Below, piece by piece: positions 44,911 to 56,301 of a DNA stretch of 64,000 nucleotides. How positions within the stretch are numbered: the stretch's first letter is position 1; every line of letters begins with the position of its first letter. Source of the DNA: Dyella lutea (GTDB lineage Bacteria; Pseudomonadota; Gammaproteobacteria; Xanthomonadales; Rhodanobacteraceae). The notes under the pieces were generated by a model. The model had not been told where the DNA came from. It worked only from the letters and a program-made list of their open reading frames with translations, and did no database searches. The translations under genes were made by a program, and so were the position numbers. Location: the NCBI RefSeq assembly GCF_024158035.1, contig NZ_JAMZEK010000004.1, positions 1 to 64,000 of the forward strand, given 5' to 3'.

Positions 44911-45216
44911 ATGATGCGTACGGGTCCGATGTATAGGCTGGTCCTCGGCGGCATGCTCTCCGTGAGCTCGGCGGCGGCCTGCGCGGCGGCATCGCCGGCG
45001 CATGGCGCGGAAGGGGGAAGGGTGGCCCAGACCCACAAGGCCGTGGCCAGCCATGCCGCCGAGGTCGCCAAACTCCAGCGACAGGTGGCCAAGCAGGAGG
45101 CGCGCAGCCGCCAGGCAGACCAGCGGCTGCGAGAGCAGGACCAGGCGCTGGAGCGCCTGCGTCGCGAGCTCAAGGCGGCCGGAGTGTCCGACGACGCGGT
45201 CGCCACCGGCCCGTGA
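44911..45216 (+). CDS. Small exported coiled-coil protein
   Basis: 101 residues. The N-terminal hydrophobic segment (about 7-27) acts as a signal peptide or anchor. The rest is a predicted coiled coil (HAAEVAKLQRQVAKQEARSRQADQRLREQDQALERLRREL). No named family. It sits 12 nt after asd and 161 nt before fimV, so it may act at the cell envelope with FimV, but that is only a guess from position. Confidence 0.65.
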   Translation: MMRTGPMYRLVLGGMLSVSSAAACAAASPAHGAEGGRVAQTHKAVASHAAEVAKLQRQVAKQEARSRQADQRLREQDQALERLRRELKAAGVSDDAVATGP

Positions 45217-45377
45217 TCGGGCACAATAATGAGAAGCTGGCGCAGAAACATCATGCAAGTGGTCGCCGCGCCTATTGTTGATTGGCTGGCATATAACTAA
45301 AGTGGCGCGTCATTCAGGCGGTTGTCGCAACTTGCGGCCACCGGGTTAAGCGTCACGGGGAGTCCGGGGGAAACGCG

Positions 45378-47678
45378 ATGAATCGTTCGTTGAAACTGTC
45401 TTTGATGCTGGCGCTGGCGCTGGGGAGCAGCCAGGCGGCAGCGCTCGAGCTGGGCCAGATCCAGGTGAAATCGGCGCTGGGACAGCCGCTGGTGGCGGAA
45501 ATCCCGGTGACGCCGGAAGGCGCGGGGGATCTGCGCAATCTCAGCGCGAAGCTGGCTTCGGACGCGGATTTCATGCGTGCCGGCATTACCGACGGCCGGA
45601 CCTCGGTCCCACTGAGCTTTGCCATCGTTAATGGCCCGCACGGCACCAAGCTGATCCGCATCACCAGTGCCGAGGCGATCAACGATCCCTACCTCGATCT
45701 GCTGGTCGAGGTGGACAACGCCTCCGGCAAGAGCCTGCGCGAATACACCATCCTGCTCGATCCGCCGGGCATGGCATCGGCACCGCCGGCGGCCTCCGCT
45801 GCGGCGCCGGCCCGCAAGGCGCCGACTCGTGCACCGGCTCCTGCCCGGGCTGCTGCGCCGCAGGTGGCGGCGAATGGCCAGATCGGGCCGGTGCAGAGCG
45901 GTGAAACGCTTTCCGCCATCGCCGCCAAGGTGCGACCGGACGGTGTCGACCTCAACCAGATGCTGCTGGCGCTGAAGCAGTCCAACCCGGATGCCTTCTA
46001 TCGCGACAACATCAATGCGCTCAAGCGCGGCGCCGTGTTGCGCGTGCCCAGCGCCGAGGAGGCCCGTGCTACCTCGATCGCCGCGGCGATGGCCGAAGTG
46101 CGTCGGCAGAACAGCGATTGGCGCGCGGGCACCGTCTCCGCGCCGACCAACGTCGCCGATGCCGGCACCCGGTCTTCGGCTTCGAGCTCGCCGACGGCGC
46201 CTGCGACCAAGGCCAGCGACCATCTCGAGTTGCTGCCGTCCGCCAAGGGCGGCACGAGTGCCAGCGCCGGCGGCGGCAAGGCCGCCGACCTGCGTCGCGA
46301 CCTGCAGCAGAGCCAGGAGAGCGTGGCCAACCTGCAGCAGCAGAGCGCCGACCTCCGGTCGCGCCTGAAGGACCTGGAAGACATCAACGGCAAGAACCAG
46401 CGTCTGCTGGCACTCAAGGACAGCGAGATCGCCGAGCTGCAGCGCAAGCTCGCCGAAGCCCGCAATGGCGCCCCGGCGGGTGAGCCGGTCGCCGCCCCCG
46501 CTACGGCACCCATGTCCGCGCCAGCGACCGTGGCAAGTGTCGCCAAGCCGGCTCCGGCGACGGCGCCGCTGCAGCCCGCTTCGGCATCGACAGCCCCTGC
46601 TGGCAGCGCAGCTCCGGTGTCGGCATCCACCGCCGGCGCTCCCGCTTCCGCCGCGAGCGCGCCGTCCGGAGCCAAGCCGCAGGCCAGCGAGCCGGTCGCC
46701 AAGCCCGTGGAGAAGCCGGCAGCGAAGCCGGTGCCGGCCAAGGTTGCGCCCAGGCCCGTGGCGAGCGAAGAACCCTGGTACATGCAGACCTGGGCTTGGG
46801 CCGCCGGTGGCGGTGCCATCGTGCTGCTGCTCCTCCTTTTCCTGCGCGGCCGACGCAGCCAGGCTCCGGCCAAGAGCACGTCCTCGCTGGCCGACCGCTT
46901 CGGCTCGGCGCCGCCGCTGGACGATGCTGGCGGCAGCGATCCCGACCAGGACGAACTGCTCGATCAGCTCGCCGAACACCCCGACGACATCAGCCTGCAC
47001 CTTGAGCTGGTCAGCCTGTACTACCACCGTCGCGACGTGGAGCATTTCGAGGCTGCCGCGGAGGCGATGTACGCCCACATCAGCGATCCGCAGCAGTCCG
47101 AGTGGCAGGACGTGGCGGCGATGGGCGAGGATCTGGTGCCGGGCCACCCGCTGTTCGCCGGTGTCGACACGTCGGTGCCCGAGTCCGAGCGCGCCCCGCT
47201 GGGCGGCTTCAACCTCGACGAGCCGGCCGAAGACCTGCACGAGGGCGCCCCGGTGCCGCCGCCGATGCCGTCCGGTCCGTCCAAGATCAGCGAGTACCAC
47301 TTCGACTTCAACCTCACGCCCCGCCCGGGTGCGCAGGGCGACGCCGGACACCACGAGGAGCCGGGCGAGCCGGCTGAAGAGCATCCGCTCGGCGCCATGG
47401 ACGAGAGCCTGTCGCTGGATTCGCTCGCCAATGAACCGGCGGCGGCTCCGGCCGGCGGGGCGGACGAACTGCCGGCATGGCAGCCGTCCGAGGGCGGCGG
47501 CGACTTCGAGATGGGCGAGTTCAGCGACGACCCGATCGACACCAAGCTCGACCTGGCCCGCGCCTACCTCGACATGGGCGACGCCGATGGCGCCCGCGCC
47601 ATGCTGGAGGAAGTGCTGGCCGAAGGCACGCAGATGCAGCGCGATACCGCGCGACGCCTACTCGACGGCATCGCCTGA
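45378..47678 (+). CDS. fimV: FimV-family pole/pilus assembly protein
   Basis: An inner-membrane, peptidoglycan-binding scaffold needed for type IV pilus function and polar protein placement. 766 residues. Signal peptide, then the FimV N-terminal domain (LELGQIQVKSALGQPLVAEIPV). A LysM-like domain follows (VQSGETLSAIAAKVRP, about 172-225), a coiled coil (about 305-360), and an Ala/Pro-rich spacer. Then comes a membrane helix (AWAAGGGAIVLLLLLFLRG), an acidic cytoplasmic region with TPR-like helices, and the conserved C-terminal FimV helix pair (KLDLARAYLDMGDADGARAMLEE). It is followed by a terminator. Confidence 0.93.
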   Translation: MNRSLKLSLMLALALGSSQAAALELGQIQVKSALGQPLVAEIPVTPEGAGDLRNLSAKLASDADFMRAGITDGRTSVPLSFAIVNGPHGTKLIRITSAEAINDPYLDLLVEVDNASGKSLREYTILLDPPGMASAPPAASAAAPARKAPTRAPAPARAAAPQVAANGQIGPVQSGETLSAIAAKVRPDGVDLNQMLLALKQSNPDAFYRDNINALKRGAVLRVPSAEEARATSIAAAMAEVRRQNSDWRAGTVSAPTNVADAGTRSSASSSPTAPATKASDHLELLPSAKGGTSASAGGGKAADLRRDLQQSQESVANLQQQSADLRSRLKDLEDINGKNQRLLALKDSEIAELQRKLAEARNGAPAGEPVAAPATAPMSAPATVASVAKPAPATAPLQPASASTAPAGSAAPVSASTAGAPASAASAPSGAKPQASEPVAKPVEKPAAKPVPAKVAPRPVASEEPWYMQTWAWAAGGGAIVLLLLLFLRGRRSQAPAKSTSSLADRFGSAPPLDDAGGSDPDQDELLDQLAEHPDDISLHLELVSLYYHRRDVEHFEAAAEAMYAHISDPQQSEWQDVAAMGEDLVPGHPLFAGVDTSVPESERAPLGGFNLDEPAEDLHEGAPVPPPMPSGPSKISEYHFDFNLTPRPGAQGDAGHHEEPGEPAEEHPLGAMDESLSLDSLANEPAAAPAGGADELPAWQPSEGGGDFEMGEFSDDPIDTKLDLARAYLDMGDADGARAMLEEVLAEGTQMQRDTARRLLDGIA

Positions 47679-47712
47679 CCGCTTCGCCTGACCGCTTCGC
47701 CCGCGTGCCCCG

Positions 47713-47750
47713 AGCCCGGATCGACCCTGCGTCGGCCCGGGCTTTTTCTT
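47713..47750 (+). terminator. Terminator of fimV
   Basis: AGCCCGG (47713-47719) pairs with CCGGGCT (47737-47743), followed by TTTTCTT. Confidence 0.75.
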
Positions 47751-47797
47751 GCCGGCTGCTATGCTCGGCCCCCTTTTGACCGCAGTTTTCTTCCCGC

Positions 47798-48565
47798 ATG
47801 CGCATTGCCCTGGGCATCGAGTACGACGGCACCGACTTCTCCGGCTGGCAGCGTCTGAGCCACCGCGACAGCGTGCAGGGCGCGCTGGAGAAAGCGCTGT
47901 CGTTCGTCGCCGCGCGGCCGATCGACGTGACCTGCGCCGGGCGCACCGATGCCGGCGTGCACGGGCGCTGCCAGGTGGTGCATTTCGATACCGAGGTCGA
48001 GCGCGACCCGCGCGGCTGGGTGCTCGGCGCCTGCTCCAACCTGCCGACTTCGGTGGCGGTGCTGTGGGCGCAGCCGATGCCCGATGAGTTCCACGCGCGC
48101 TTTTCCGCGCGCAGCCGCCGCTACTGCTACCGCATCCTCAATCGCCCGGTGCGGGCGGCGCTGGACGCGCGCTACGTGACCTGGGAGCGCCATCCGCTCG
48201 ATGCCGCGCGCATGCACGCCGCGGCGCAGGCGCTGGTCGGCGAGCACGACTTCACCGCCTTTCGCGCGATCGCCTGCCAGGCCGCGCACGCGCGCCGCGA
48301 AGTGATCGCGGTCTCGGTGCGGCGCGAGGGCGAGCAGGTGATCGTGGAGATCGAGGCCAATGCCTTCCTGCATCACATGGTGCGCAACATCGTCGGTTCG
48401 CTGCTGCCGATCGGCCGCGGTGAGCAACCGGTGGCGTGGATGGGCGAGCTGCTGGCCGGCCAGAATCGCGAGGTGGCTGGTCCGACCGCGCCGTCCTCTG
48501 GGCTCACCTTCATCGGCCCGCGCTACGAGGCGCACTGGGGCCTGCCGCCGGAGGTGAGCCAGTGA
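47798..48565 (+). CDS. truA: tRNA pseudouridine(38-40) synthase TruA
   Basis: Makes pseudouridine at positions 38-40 of the tRNA anticodon arm. 255 residues. The catalytic Asp is in [20 protein letters not shown], with [12 protein letters not shown] and [16 protein letters not shown] as supporting motifs. The stop overlaps the GTG start of trpF (GTGA). The truA-trpF pairing is common in gammaproteobacteria. Confidence 0.96.
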   Translation: MRIALGIEYDGTDFSGWQRLSHRDSVQGALEKALSFVAARPIDVTCAGRTDAGVHGRCQVVHFDTEVERDPRGWVLGACSNLPTSVAVLWAQPMPDEFHARFSARSRRYCYRILNRPVRAALDARYVTWERHPLDAARMHAAAQALVGEHDFTAFRAIACQAAHARREVIAVSVRREGEQVIVEIEANAFLHHMVRNIVGSLLPIGRGEQPVAWMGELLAGQNREVAGPTAPSSGLTFIGPRYEAHWGLPPEVSQ

Positions 48566-49191
48566 GCCGCACCCGCATCAAGTGCTGCGGCATGACCCGC
48601 GTCGAGGACGCGCGGCTCGCCGCTGAGCTCGGCGCCGACGCGATCGGCGTGGTGGTCACCGCGCGCAGCAAGCGTCGGGTGGATGTGGCGCAGGCGCGGG
48701 CGATCGTCGCCGCGATGCCGCCGTTCGTCACCACCGTGGCGCTGCTGATGGACGACAGCGTCGAGACGGTGCGCGCGGTGATCGAGCAGGTGCAGCCGGA
48801 CCTGCTGCAGTTCCACGGCGCCGAGAGCGACGCGTGGTGCGCGCAATTCGGCCGGCCGTATCTGAAGGCGGTCGCGATGGGCGAGGGCGCCGCCGCCCTG
48901 CCGCGCCTGCGTGAGTTTCCTCGCGCGGTGGGTCTCTTGCTTGATGGCCACGGTCTGGGCGAACCCGGCGGCAGCGGCAAGGCCTTTGACTGGTCGCTGA
49001 TGCCCGCCGAGCTGGAGCAGCCGCTGCTCTTGGCCGGCGGGCTACACGCCGGCAACGTCGGCGACGCGATCCGCCTCGCGCGGCCGTGGGCGGTGGACGT
49101 GGCCAGCGGTATCGAGGCCTCGCCCGGGATCAAGGATCCCAAGCGCATGGCCGATTTCATCGCGGCGGTGCGCGCCGCCGATCGGGCTTGA
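48562..49191 (+). CDS. trpF: Phosphoribosylanthranilate isomerase
   Basis: The third step of tryptophan synthesis. 209 residues, a TIM barrel. Catalytic Cys in [12 protein letters not shown] and catalytic Asp in ALLMDDSVE or LLLDGHG; the phosphate loops are [12 protein letters not shown] and [16 protein letters not shown]. The GTG start at 48562 is coupled to truA. It is followed 14 nt later by a JmjC-type gene. Confidence 0.95.
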   Translation: MSRTRIKCCGMTRVEDARLAAELGADAIGVVVTARSKRRVDVAQARAIVAAMPPFVTTVALLMDDSVETVRAVIEQVQPDLLQFHGAESDAWCAQFGRPYLKAVAMGEGAAALPRLREFPRAVGLLLDGHGLGEPGGSGKAFDWSLMPAELEQPLLLAGGLHAGNVGDAIRLARPWAVDVASGIEASPGIKDPKRMADFIAAVRAADRA

Positions 49192-49205
49192 GTGGAGCTG
49201 ATCGG

Positions 49206-50210
49206 ATGAGCCTGCTCATCGAGGAACTTCGCCCGTCCGACCCGCTGCCCGACATGGCCGCGCTGGTCGCGCGCGGTTCGCCGCTGGTGTTACGTGGACT
49301 GGCCGCGCACTGGCCGGCGGTGGCGTGGGCGCGCGAGTCCGACACCGCCTTCGCTCGCGGCTTGGCCGCGCTCGACGCCGGCGGCGAGGTCGACACTTTG
49401 GTGATGGCGCCGGAGGAAGGCGGCTGCGTCGGCTACAACGCCGGCCTCAGCGGCTTCAACTACGACCACTTCCGCGTGACCGTGACCGAGGGCCTGCGCC
49501 GCATCGCCCACGAGGCGCGGCAGGCCCGACCCCACGGGGTGGCGATCCAGAGCGCGCCGATCGCCGACTGCCTACCGGGTTTCCTGGCGGGCCATCCCCT
49601 GCCGCTGCTCGATCCGGCCATCGCGCCGCGCCTGTGGATCGGCAACCGGGTGACCACGCCGGCGCATTTCGACGAGTACCACAACATCGCCTGCGTGGCC
49701 GCGGGGCGCCGGCGCTTCACGCTTTTCCCGCCCGAGCAGGTGGCCAACCTCTACATCGGTCCGCTGGACTTCGCGCCCACCGGCGCGGCGATCAGCCTGG
49801 CCCGGCTGGACCGTCCCGACGATCCGCGCTTCCCACGCCTGCGCGCAGCGCTGGAACACGCGCAGGTGGCCGAGCTGGAGCCGGGCGATGCGATCTACAT
49901 CCCGCCTCTTTGGTGGCACCACGTGGCCTCGCTCGGCCGGCTCAACGCGCTGGTGAACTACTGGTGGAAGCCGGTGCCGGCCGGTGGCGCCGCCACCGGG
50001 ACAGCGCTGGGCGCGCTGCTGCACGCGGTCCTGGCGTTCCGCCGGCTCAGCCCTGCCGAACGTGCGGGCTGGAAGTCGTTGCTGGACCACTACGCCTTCA
50101 GCGATACCGATCCGGCGGGACACATCCCTGCCAGGCGGCGTGGCGCGCTGGCTGAGTTGACGCCGGAGCAGGCGGCGGCGCTGCGTGAGACGATCAAGCA
50201 GTACCTGTAA
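49206..50210 (+). CDS. Cupin-like JmjC-domain protein (putative Fe(II)/2-oxoglutarate hydroxylase)
   Basis: 334 residues of the cupin_8/JmjC type. The facial triad is HFDEYHN (His and Asp/Glu) and the distal His in [27 protein letters not shown] and [12 protein letters not shown] are hallmarks of the group that includes FIH and TYW5. It is predicted to hydroxylate a protein or RNA; the substrate is unknown. It lies between trpF and the lysR/trpBA genes and overlaps the convergent lysR gene by 17 nt at its 3' end. Confidence 0.85.
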   Translation: MSLLIEELRPSDPLPDMAALVARGSPLVLRGLAAHWPAVAWARESDTAFARGLAALDAGGEVDTLVMAPEEGGCVGYNAGLSGFNYDHFRVTVTEGLRRIAHEARQARPHGVAIQSAPIADCLPGFLAGHPLPLLDPAIAPRLWIGNRVTTPAHFDEYHNIACVAAGRRRFTLFPPEQVANLYIGPLDFAPTGAAISLARLDRPDDPRFPRLRAALEHAQVAELEPGDAIYIPPLWWHHVASLGRLNALVNYWWKPVPAGGAATGTALGALLHAVLAFRRLSPAERAGWKSLLDHYAFSDTDPAGHIPARRRGALAELTPEQAAALRETIKQYL

Positions 50211-51102
50211 GTGCGGGGCTGGCCAGTTCGCCGGTCAGCCACTCGGCCAGCGCGGCGGCCCGCGTGGCATTCGCACGAGCGGGTGTCACGAGCACCCAGC
50301 TAGCTGCCGTGTCGACAAAGCCCCACGGCGCGATCAGCCGTCCCGCGGCGAGATCGTCGGTCACCAGCGGCTCTGGTGCGATCGCCACGCCCAGTCCGGC
50401 CAGCGCCGCTTCCAGCAGGTAGTAGAGATGGGCGAAGCCCTGGCCCATCCGCTGCGGAGTGGTGCGCAGCCCCGACGCCTCCGCCCAGTCGCGCCAGGCC
50501 TGGGGGCGCGAGGCGGTGTGCAGCAGCGTCTCGTCCAGCAGTGCGGATGCAGGCGATCCGGCCAGCCGCGCACTGCCGGCATAGCGCGGGCTCAGCACCG
50601 GGCCGATCCGTTCCTGCGCCAGCGGGGTAACCCGCCAGTCCGCGGGCCACGGCGCGGTGCCGATCAGCAACGCGGCGTCCAGGCCGCGCAGGTCGGGCGG
50701 CAGTGGCGCCTCCTGCGCGGACAGGTGCAGGGTGAGGTCTGGGAGGTCGCCAGCGAGCCGGTCCAGTCGCGGGATCACCCAGCGTGCCAGCACGCTGCCC
50801 GGACAACCCAGCACGAACGGTGCCCGCGCGGGGCGCGACAGGTCGGTCCAGGCATCGCGTAGCTGCTCGAATGCGGCACCGGCCGTGTCGCGCAATCGCT
50901 CGCCGGCCTCTGTGAGCACTAGGCCGCGTCCCTGGCGAGTGAACAGTGGGCGTCCCAGCGCCTCTTCCAACTGCCGGATCTGACGACTTACCGCACCGTG
51001 GGTCACGTGCAGGGCCTCGGCAGCCCGGCTCACGCTCTGCAGGCGGGCCGTTGCCTCGAAGGCCCGCAGGGCGTTGAGCGGAGGCAGGTTACGTTCGGTC
51101 AT
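50194..51102 (-). CDS. LysR-family regulator, probably controlling trpBA
   Basis: 302 residues. The N-terminal winged helix ([43 protein letters not shown]) and the C-terminal effector domain fit the GcvA/TrpI branch of LysR proteins. It is divergent from trpB with 126 nt between the starts. In Pseudomonas the equivalent TrpI activates trpBA with indoleglycerol phosphate as effector. A similar role is likely here but not proven. Confidence 0.88.
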   Translation of the reverse strand: MTERNLPPLNALRAFEATARLQSVSRAAEALHVTHGAVSRQIRQLEEALGRPLFTRQGRGLVLTEAGERLRDTAGAAFEQLRDAWTDLSRPARAPFVLGCPGSVLARWVIPRLDRLAGDLPDLTLHLSAQEAPLPPDLRGLDAALLIGTAPWPADWRVTPLAQERIGPVLSPRYAGSARLAGSPASALLDETLLHTASRPQAWRDWAEASGLRTTPQRMGQGFAHLYYLLEAALAGLGVAIAPEPLVTDDLAAGRLIAPWGFVDTAASWVLVTPARANATRAAALAEWLTGELASPALTGTA

Positions 51103-51130
51103 GTGTGATATTTACTCACATGTCGGTGAG
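51100..51130. promoter_or_regulatory. Overlapping inverted repeats at the lysR/trpB divide
   Basis: CATGTG (51100-51105) with CACATG (51117-51122) spaced by 11 nt, and CTCAC (51115-51119) with GTGAG (51126-51130) spaced by 6. These dyads beside the regulator start are the likely LysR-type binding site controlling both directions. Confidence 0.5.
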
Positions 51131-51228
51131 AACTTCTCGCTTTTTCCCCCTGGCAGAGGCGCCTATGCTGGGCGTCACCCCGACAATACAGGTCGGTGGA
51201 TCGCAGTTTTTCGCACAGGACACCCGCC

Positions 51229-52464
<1,236 letters not shown>

Positions 52465-52472
52465 AGGCAGGA

Positions 52473-52573
52473 GTGAGTGGGGAGGAGTAAGAAGTGAGAG
52501 AAAGCCACTCCGCTCCACGTCACTCGAATCTCCCGGACTTGCCACCTCTCACTCCTCACTTCTCTTCACTCAC
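52473..52573. repeat. Long imperfect inverted repeat between trpB and trpA
   Basis: A 28-nt arm (52473-52500) and its near-complement (52546-52573), about 23 of 28 positions matching, with a 45-nt loop. Both arms are purine- or pyrimidine-rich (GTGAGTGGGGAGGAGTAAGA on the left). The foldable RNA would separate the two cistrons. Confidence 0.7.
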
Positions 52574-52591
52574 TTTTCGCTGCTGGTTCCC

Positions 52592-53392
52592 ATGTCCCGA
52601 ATCGATCAACGCTTCGCCTCGCTCAAGGCCGCCGGCCGCACCGGCCTGATCCCGTTCATCACCGCCGGGGATCCTTCGCCCGAAGCCGTGGTTGCGTTGA
52701 TGCACGCGCTGGTGGAAGCCGGCGCGGACCTGATCGAGTTGGGCGTGCCGTTCTCCGACCCGATGGCGGACGGCCCGGTGATCCAGCACGCCAGCGAGCG
52801 GGCGATCGCCAGGGGCGTGGGCCTGGGCGACGTGCTGCGCTGGGTCGGTGAGTTCCGCCAGCGCGATACGGACACGCCGGTGGTGCTGATGGGCTACCTC
52901 AACCCGGTCGAGATCCACGGCTACGAGGCGTTCGCCGCGGAGGCCGCGACCGCGGGCGTCGACGGCGTGCTGCTGGTGGATTGCCCGCTGGAAGAGTCCG
53001 CCGTGCTGGAGCCCCTGCGTGCCGCCGGCCTCAAGACCATCCGCCTGGCGGCGCCGACCACCGCACCCGCGCGTATGGCGCAGTTGTGCGAGGTGGCCGA
53101 GGGCTTCCTGTACTATGTGTCGTTTGCCGGCATCACCGGCGCCGGGCGGTTGAGCACCCGGGACATCGCGTCCCGCGTGGCCGACATCCGCTCGCGTGCC
53201 AGCGCGCCGGTGGCCGTGGGTTTCGGCGTGCGCGATGCGCAGAGCGCGAAGGAGATTGCCGCCTTCGCCGATGCGGTGGTGATCGGCAGCGCGCTGGTGG
53301 AGCGGTTGGACGGGGCAGGCACGGCGGACGAAGCCGTGGCCCGGGCAAAGGACTTCCTGGCACCGATCCGCGCCGCACTCGATGCACACTGA
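52592..53392 (+). CDS. trpA: Tryptophan synthase alpha chain
   Basis: Releases indole from indoleglycerol phosphate and passes it to TrpB. 266 residues, a TIM barrel. The catalytic Glu is in LIELGVPFSDPMADGPVIQ, the catalytic Asp in VDGVLLVDCPLEE, and the phosphate loops are GVRDAQS and VVIGSALVE. Located 127 nt after trpB, more than is usual for these often-overlapping genes. Confidence 0.96.
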   Translation: MSRIDQRFASLKAAGRTGLIPFITAGDPSPEAVVALMHALVEAGADLIELGVPFSDPMADGPVIQHASERAIARGVGLGDVLRWVGEFRQRDTDTPVVLMGYLNPVEIHGYEAFAAEAATAGVDGVLLVDCPLEESAVLEPLRAAGLKTIRLAAPTTAPARMAQLCEVAEGFLYYVSFAGITGAGRLSTRDIASRVADIRSRASAPVAVGFGVRDAQSAKEIAAFADAVVIGSALVERLDGAGTADEAVARAKDFLAPIRAALDAH

Positions 53393-53400
53393 AACGGTTG

Positions 53401-53419
53401 CCTGACCGTTTCGGTCAGG
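53401..53419. repeat. Short hairpin between trpA and accD
   Basis: CCTGACC (53401-53407) and GGTCAGG (53413-53419) with a 5-nt loop, within AAACGG...AACGTTT. No U-tract; probably an intercistronic structure. Confidence 0.4.
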
Positions 53420-53437
53420 AACGTTTGAGGTGTCGCA

Positions 53438-54310
<873 letters not shown>

Positions 54311-54336
54311 TCCGCAGATCGCAGCAGGTATCCGTC

Positions 54337-54376
54337 GAAGCCGTCGCACCCTCCGGTGCGGCGGCTTCTTCGTTTG
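54337..54376 (+). terminator. Terminator of accD
   Basis: GAAGCCG-TC-GCACC pairs with GGTGC-GG-CGGCTTC and is followed by TTCGTTT (arms 54337-54350 and 54355-54368). Confidence 0.7.
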
Positions 54377-54602
54377 CGTGTCCGGCGTTGTCCACAGCCG
54401 GTGTGGGTGTCCTGCGGAAAAGCCTGTGGACAAGCACGATTCGCATGTTTGCGATCAGACACTTGCCACGCGTCGCTCATTTTCTGTGCAGTCGCGCGCG
54501 TGTTTTCCACAGCGGCTGTGGAGGTCGCTGGGAAAAGCCTGTGGATAGGTGGCCTATCGTGCTGATCGCACAGCACTCGTGCACGTGATGCCTACGATCT
54601 GA
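54377..54602. other. Non-coding stretch with four DnaA-box-like sites
   Basis: TTGTCCACA (54388-54396), TGTGGACAA (54425-54433), TTTTCCACA (54503-54511) and TGTGGATAG (54540-54548) each match the DnaA box TTATCCACA at 8 of 9 positions. They form two facing pairs repeated with a 115-nt period. GGAAAAGCCTGTGGA occurs identically at 54416-54430 and 54531-54545. No gene is seen. Confidence 0.6.
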
Positions 54603-55172
54603 TCACATCGGCAGGGCGAAGTGGCCCAGCCACAGCGCGAGCGAACCGAGCGCGCCGCCGATGCCGATCGCCGCCAGCACGTCGCTGGGGTAGTGCAGTC
54701 CAAGGATCACCCGCGAGGCGGCGACCAGCGTGGTGAACGGCAGCAGCAGCGGCGCCAGCATCGGATACCAGGCCAGCGCCACGACGGTGAAGCCGACCGC
54801 CTGCAGCGTGTGGCCGGAGGGGAAGCTGAACTCGTCCAGCGGCGGCACGTGCGCGATCACCCCGGGGCAGGCGCGGAACGGCCGCGGGCGCCGGGTCCAG
54901 CGCTTGAGCAGGCGGTACAGCAGCAGCGCGGTAAGTCCGGTGAGCGCCATGTGCGCGGCGGCGGTGAGTCCGCGCCGCCCATCCAGCAGCGCCAGCGATG
55001 CCATCAGCGCATACCAGAACACTCCATCGCCCAGGCGGCTGATCGCACCGAAGAACACGCCCACCGCGCGGCGCGCGCCCCAGCGGTTGGCCGCCACGCA
55101 CATGCGGCGGTCGATCGCGAAGCGTGGCCCGATGGCAAGCTCAGGCGTGGGCAGCGGCGGCAGGCGGGACAT
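54603..55172 (-). CDS. PAP2-family membrane phosphatase
   Basis: 189 residues with about five hydrophobic segments. The three-part active site is complete: K-x6-RP in KRWTRRPRPF, PSGH in FSFPSGHTLQAVG and SR-x5-H-x3-D in SRVILGLHYPSD. It dephosphorylates a lipid phosphate such as phosphatidate or undecaprenyl diphosphate at the periplasmic face; the substrate is not determined. It overlaps the glycosyltransferase by 32 nt at its start, so the two are co-transcribed. Confidence 0.9.
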   Translation of the reverse strand: MSRLPPLPTPELAIGPRFAIDRRMCVAANRWGARRAVGVFFGAISRLGDGVFWYALMASLALLDGRRGLTAAAHMALTGLTALLLYRLLKRWTRRPRPFRACPGVIAHVPPLDEFSFPSGHTLQAVGFTVVALAWYPMLAPLLLPFTTLVAASRVILGLHYPSDVLAAIGIGGALGSLALWLGHFALPM

Positions 55173-56301
55173 GGCGCTTCTCCTCGGCGAGCTGCATCAG
55201 CAGGGATTCGAAATCGCGGATCACCGCGTCCGGCGACAGTGCGGCAACGCTGGCCTGGGCGGCGCGGCCCATGTGGCGGATCAGGCTGGGGTTGCTGCCC
55301 AGGGTGATCGCCGCCTCGATGAAACGCGGCTCGTTGTCCGGCTCGATCACGTAGCCGTTGTGGCCGTCGGTCATGTGCTCGCGCGCGGCGCCTTCGCGAT
55401 AGGCGACCACCGGCACGCCGGCGGCCAGCGACTCCAGGATCACGTTGCCGAAGGTCTCGCTCAGGCTCGGGAAGGCGAACAGGTCGGCACTGGCCACGTG
55501 CCGTGCCAGCGCGTCGCCGCGCTGCATGCCGGCGAAGATGAAGTCCGGGTGGGCCTCCTGCAGCGCTGTGCGCTCGGGGCCATCACCGACCCACACGTAG
55601 CGGGCTTCAGGCATCTGCTGCTGCAGCGCGCGGAAACTGCGCACGGCCAGATCGAGGTTCTTCTCCGCGGCGATGCGGCCGACGTAGAGCATCACCGGAG
55701 CATGGCCTTCGGCGCCCCACTGCAGGCGCAGCGCCGGGTCGCGGTGCTGCGGATGGAACAGCCGGGTGTCCACGGCGCGACGCAGGATGCGCGCGTTGGC
55801 CACGCCCATGTCGTTGAGTTCCCGCCGCAGCGCCTCGGTAGGCACGAGCGTAGCGCCGCCGCGGTTGTGGAAGCGCCGCAGATAGCCGCGGACCGCTTCG
55901 GTCAGGAAGCCGACCCCGTAGTGAGCAGCGTAGGTATCGAAGCGGGTGTGGAAGCCGGTGGCGACCGGCAGGTCGAGCTGCTGTGCGACGCGCATGGCCG
56001 ACCACCCCAGCGGGCCTTCCGTGGCCACGTAGATGGCGTCCGGCCGCAAACGGGTCCAGCGGCGGCGCAGCATCCGTCCGGCGGGCAATCCGAAACGCAG
56101 GCCAGGATAGCGCGGCAGCGAGGCACCACGGGTCTCCACCGGCAGCGTGCCCGGTTCGTCGGCGAACGGCTGCGGTTGCCGCGGTCGGATCACCTCGACC
56201 GAATGCCCCAGCGACGCGAGTCCGGCGGCGAGGCTGTGCACGGTCAGCGCGACGCCGTTGATCTCCGGCGGATAGGTTTCGGTGACGATGCCGATACGCA
56301 T
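55141..56301 (-). CDS. GT4-family glycosyltransferase
   Basis: 386 residues, GT-B fold. The N-terminal donor loop region is RIGIVTETYPPEINGVALTVH. The C-terminal nucleotide-sugar domain has MLYVGRIAAEKNLDL and the E-x7-E motif in SETFGNVILESLAAGVPV. It resembles SQD2/MgtA-type transferases that put a sugar on diacylglycerol or a related lipid. With the PAP2 partner it may make glycolipids, which is inferred from pairing. The ATG at 56301 is the family start. Confidence 0.87.
   Translation of the reverse strand: MRIGIVTETYPPEINGVALTVHSLAAGLASLGHSVEVIRPRQPQPFADEPGTLPVETRGASLPRYPGLRFGLPAGRMLRRRWTRLRPDAIYVATEGPLGWSAMRVAQQLDLPVATGFHTRFDTYAAHYGVGFLTEAVRGYLRRFHNRGGATLVPTEALRRELNDMGVANARILRRAVDTRLFHPQHRDPALRLQWGAEGHAPVMLYVGRIAAEKNLDLAVRSFRALQQQMPEARYVWVGDGPERTALQEAHPDFIFAGMQRGDALARHVASADLFAFPSLSETFGNVILESLAAGVPVVAYREGAAREHMTDGHNGYVIEPDNEPRFIEAAITLGSNPSLIRHMGRAAQASVAALSPDAVIRDFESLLMQLAEEKRHVPPAAAAHA

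Noticed and set aside
45297-47384. 695-residue open frame antisense to fimV
   Set aside because: Low-complexity Gly/Arg/His sequence without domains; fimV is clear on the plus strand.
54356-54588. Short open frames in the DnaA-box-like region
   Set aside because: They follow the repeat module, have no ribosome binding site and no domain; the region is better read as non-coding.
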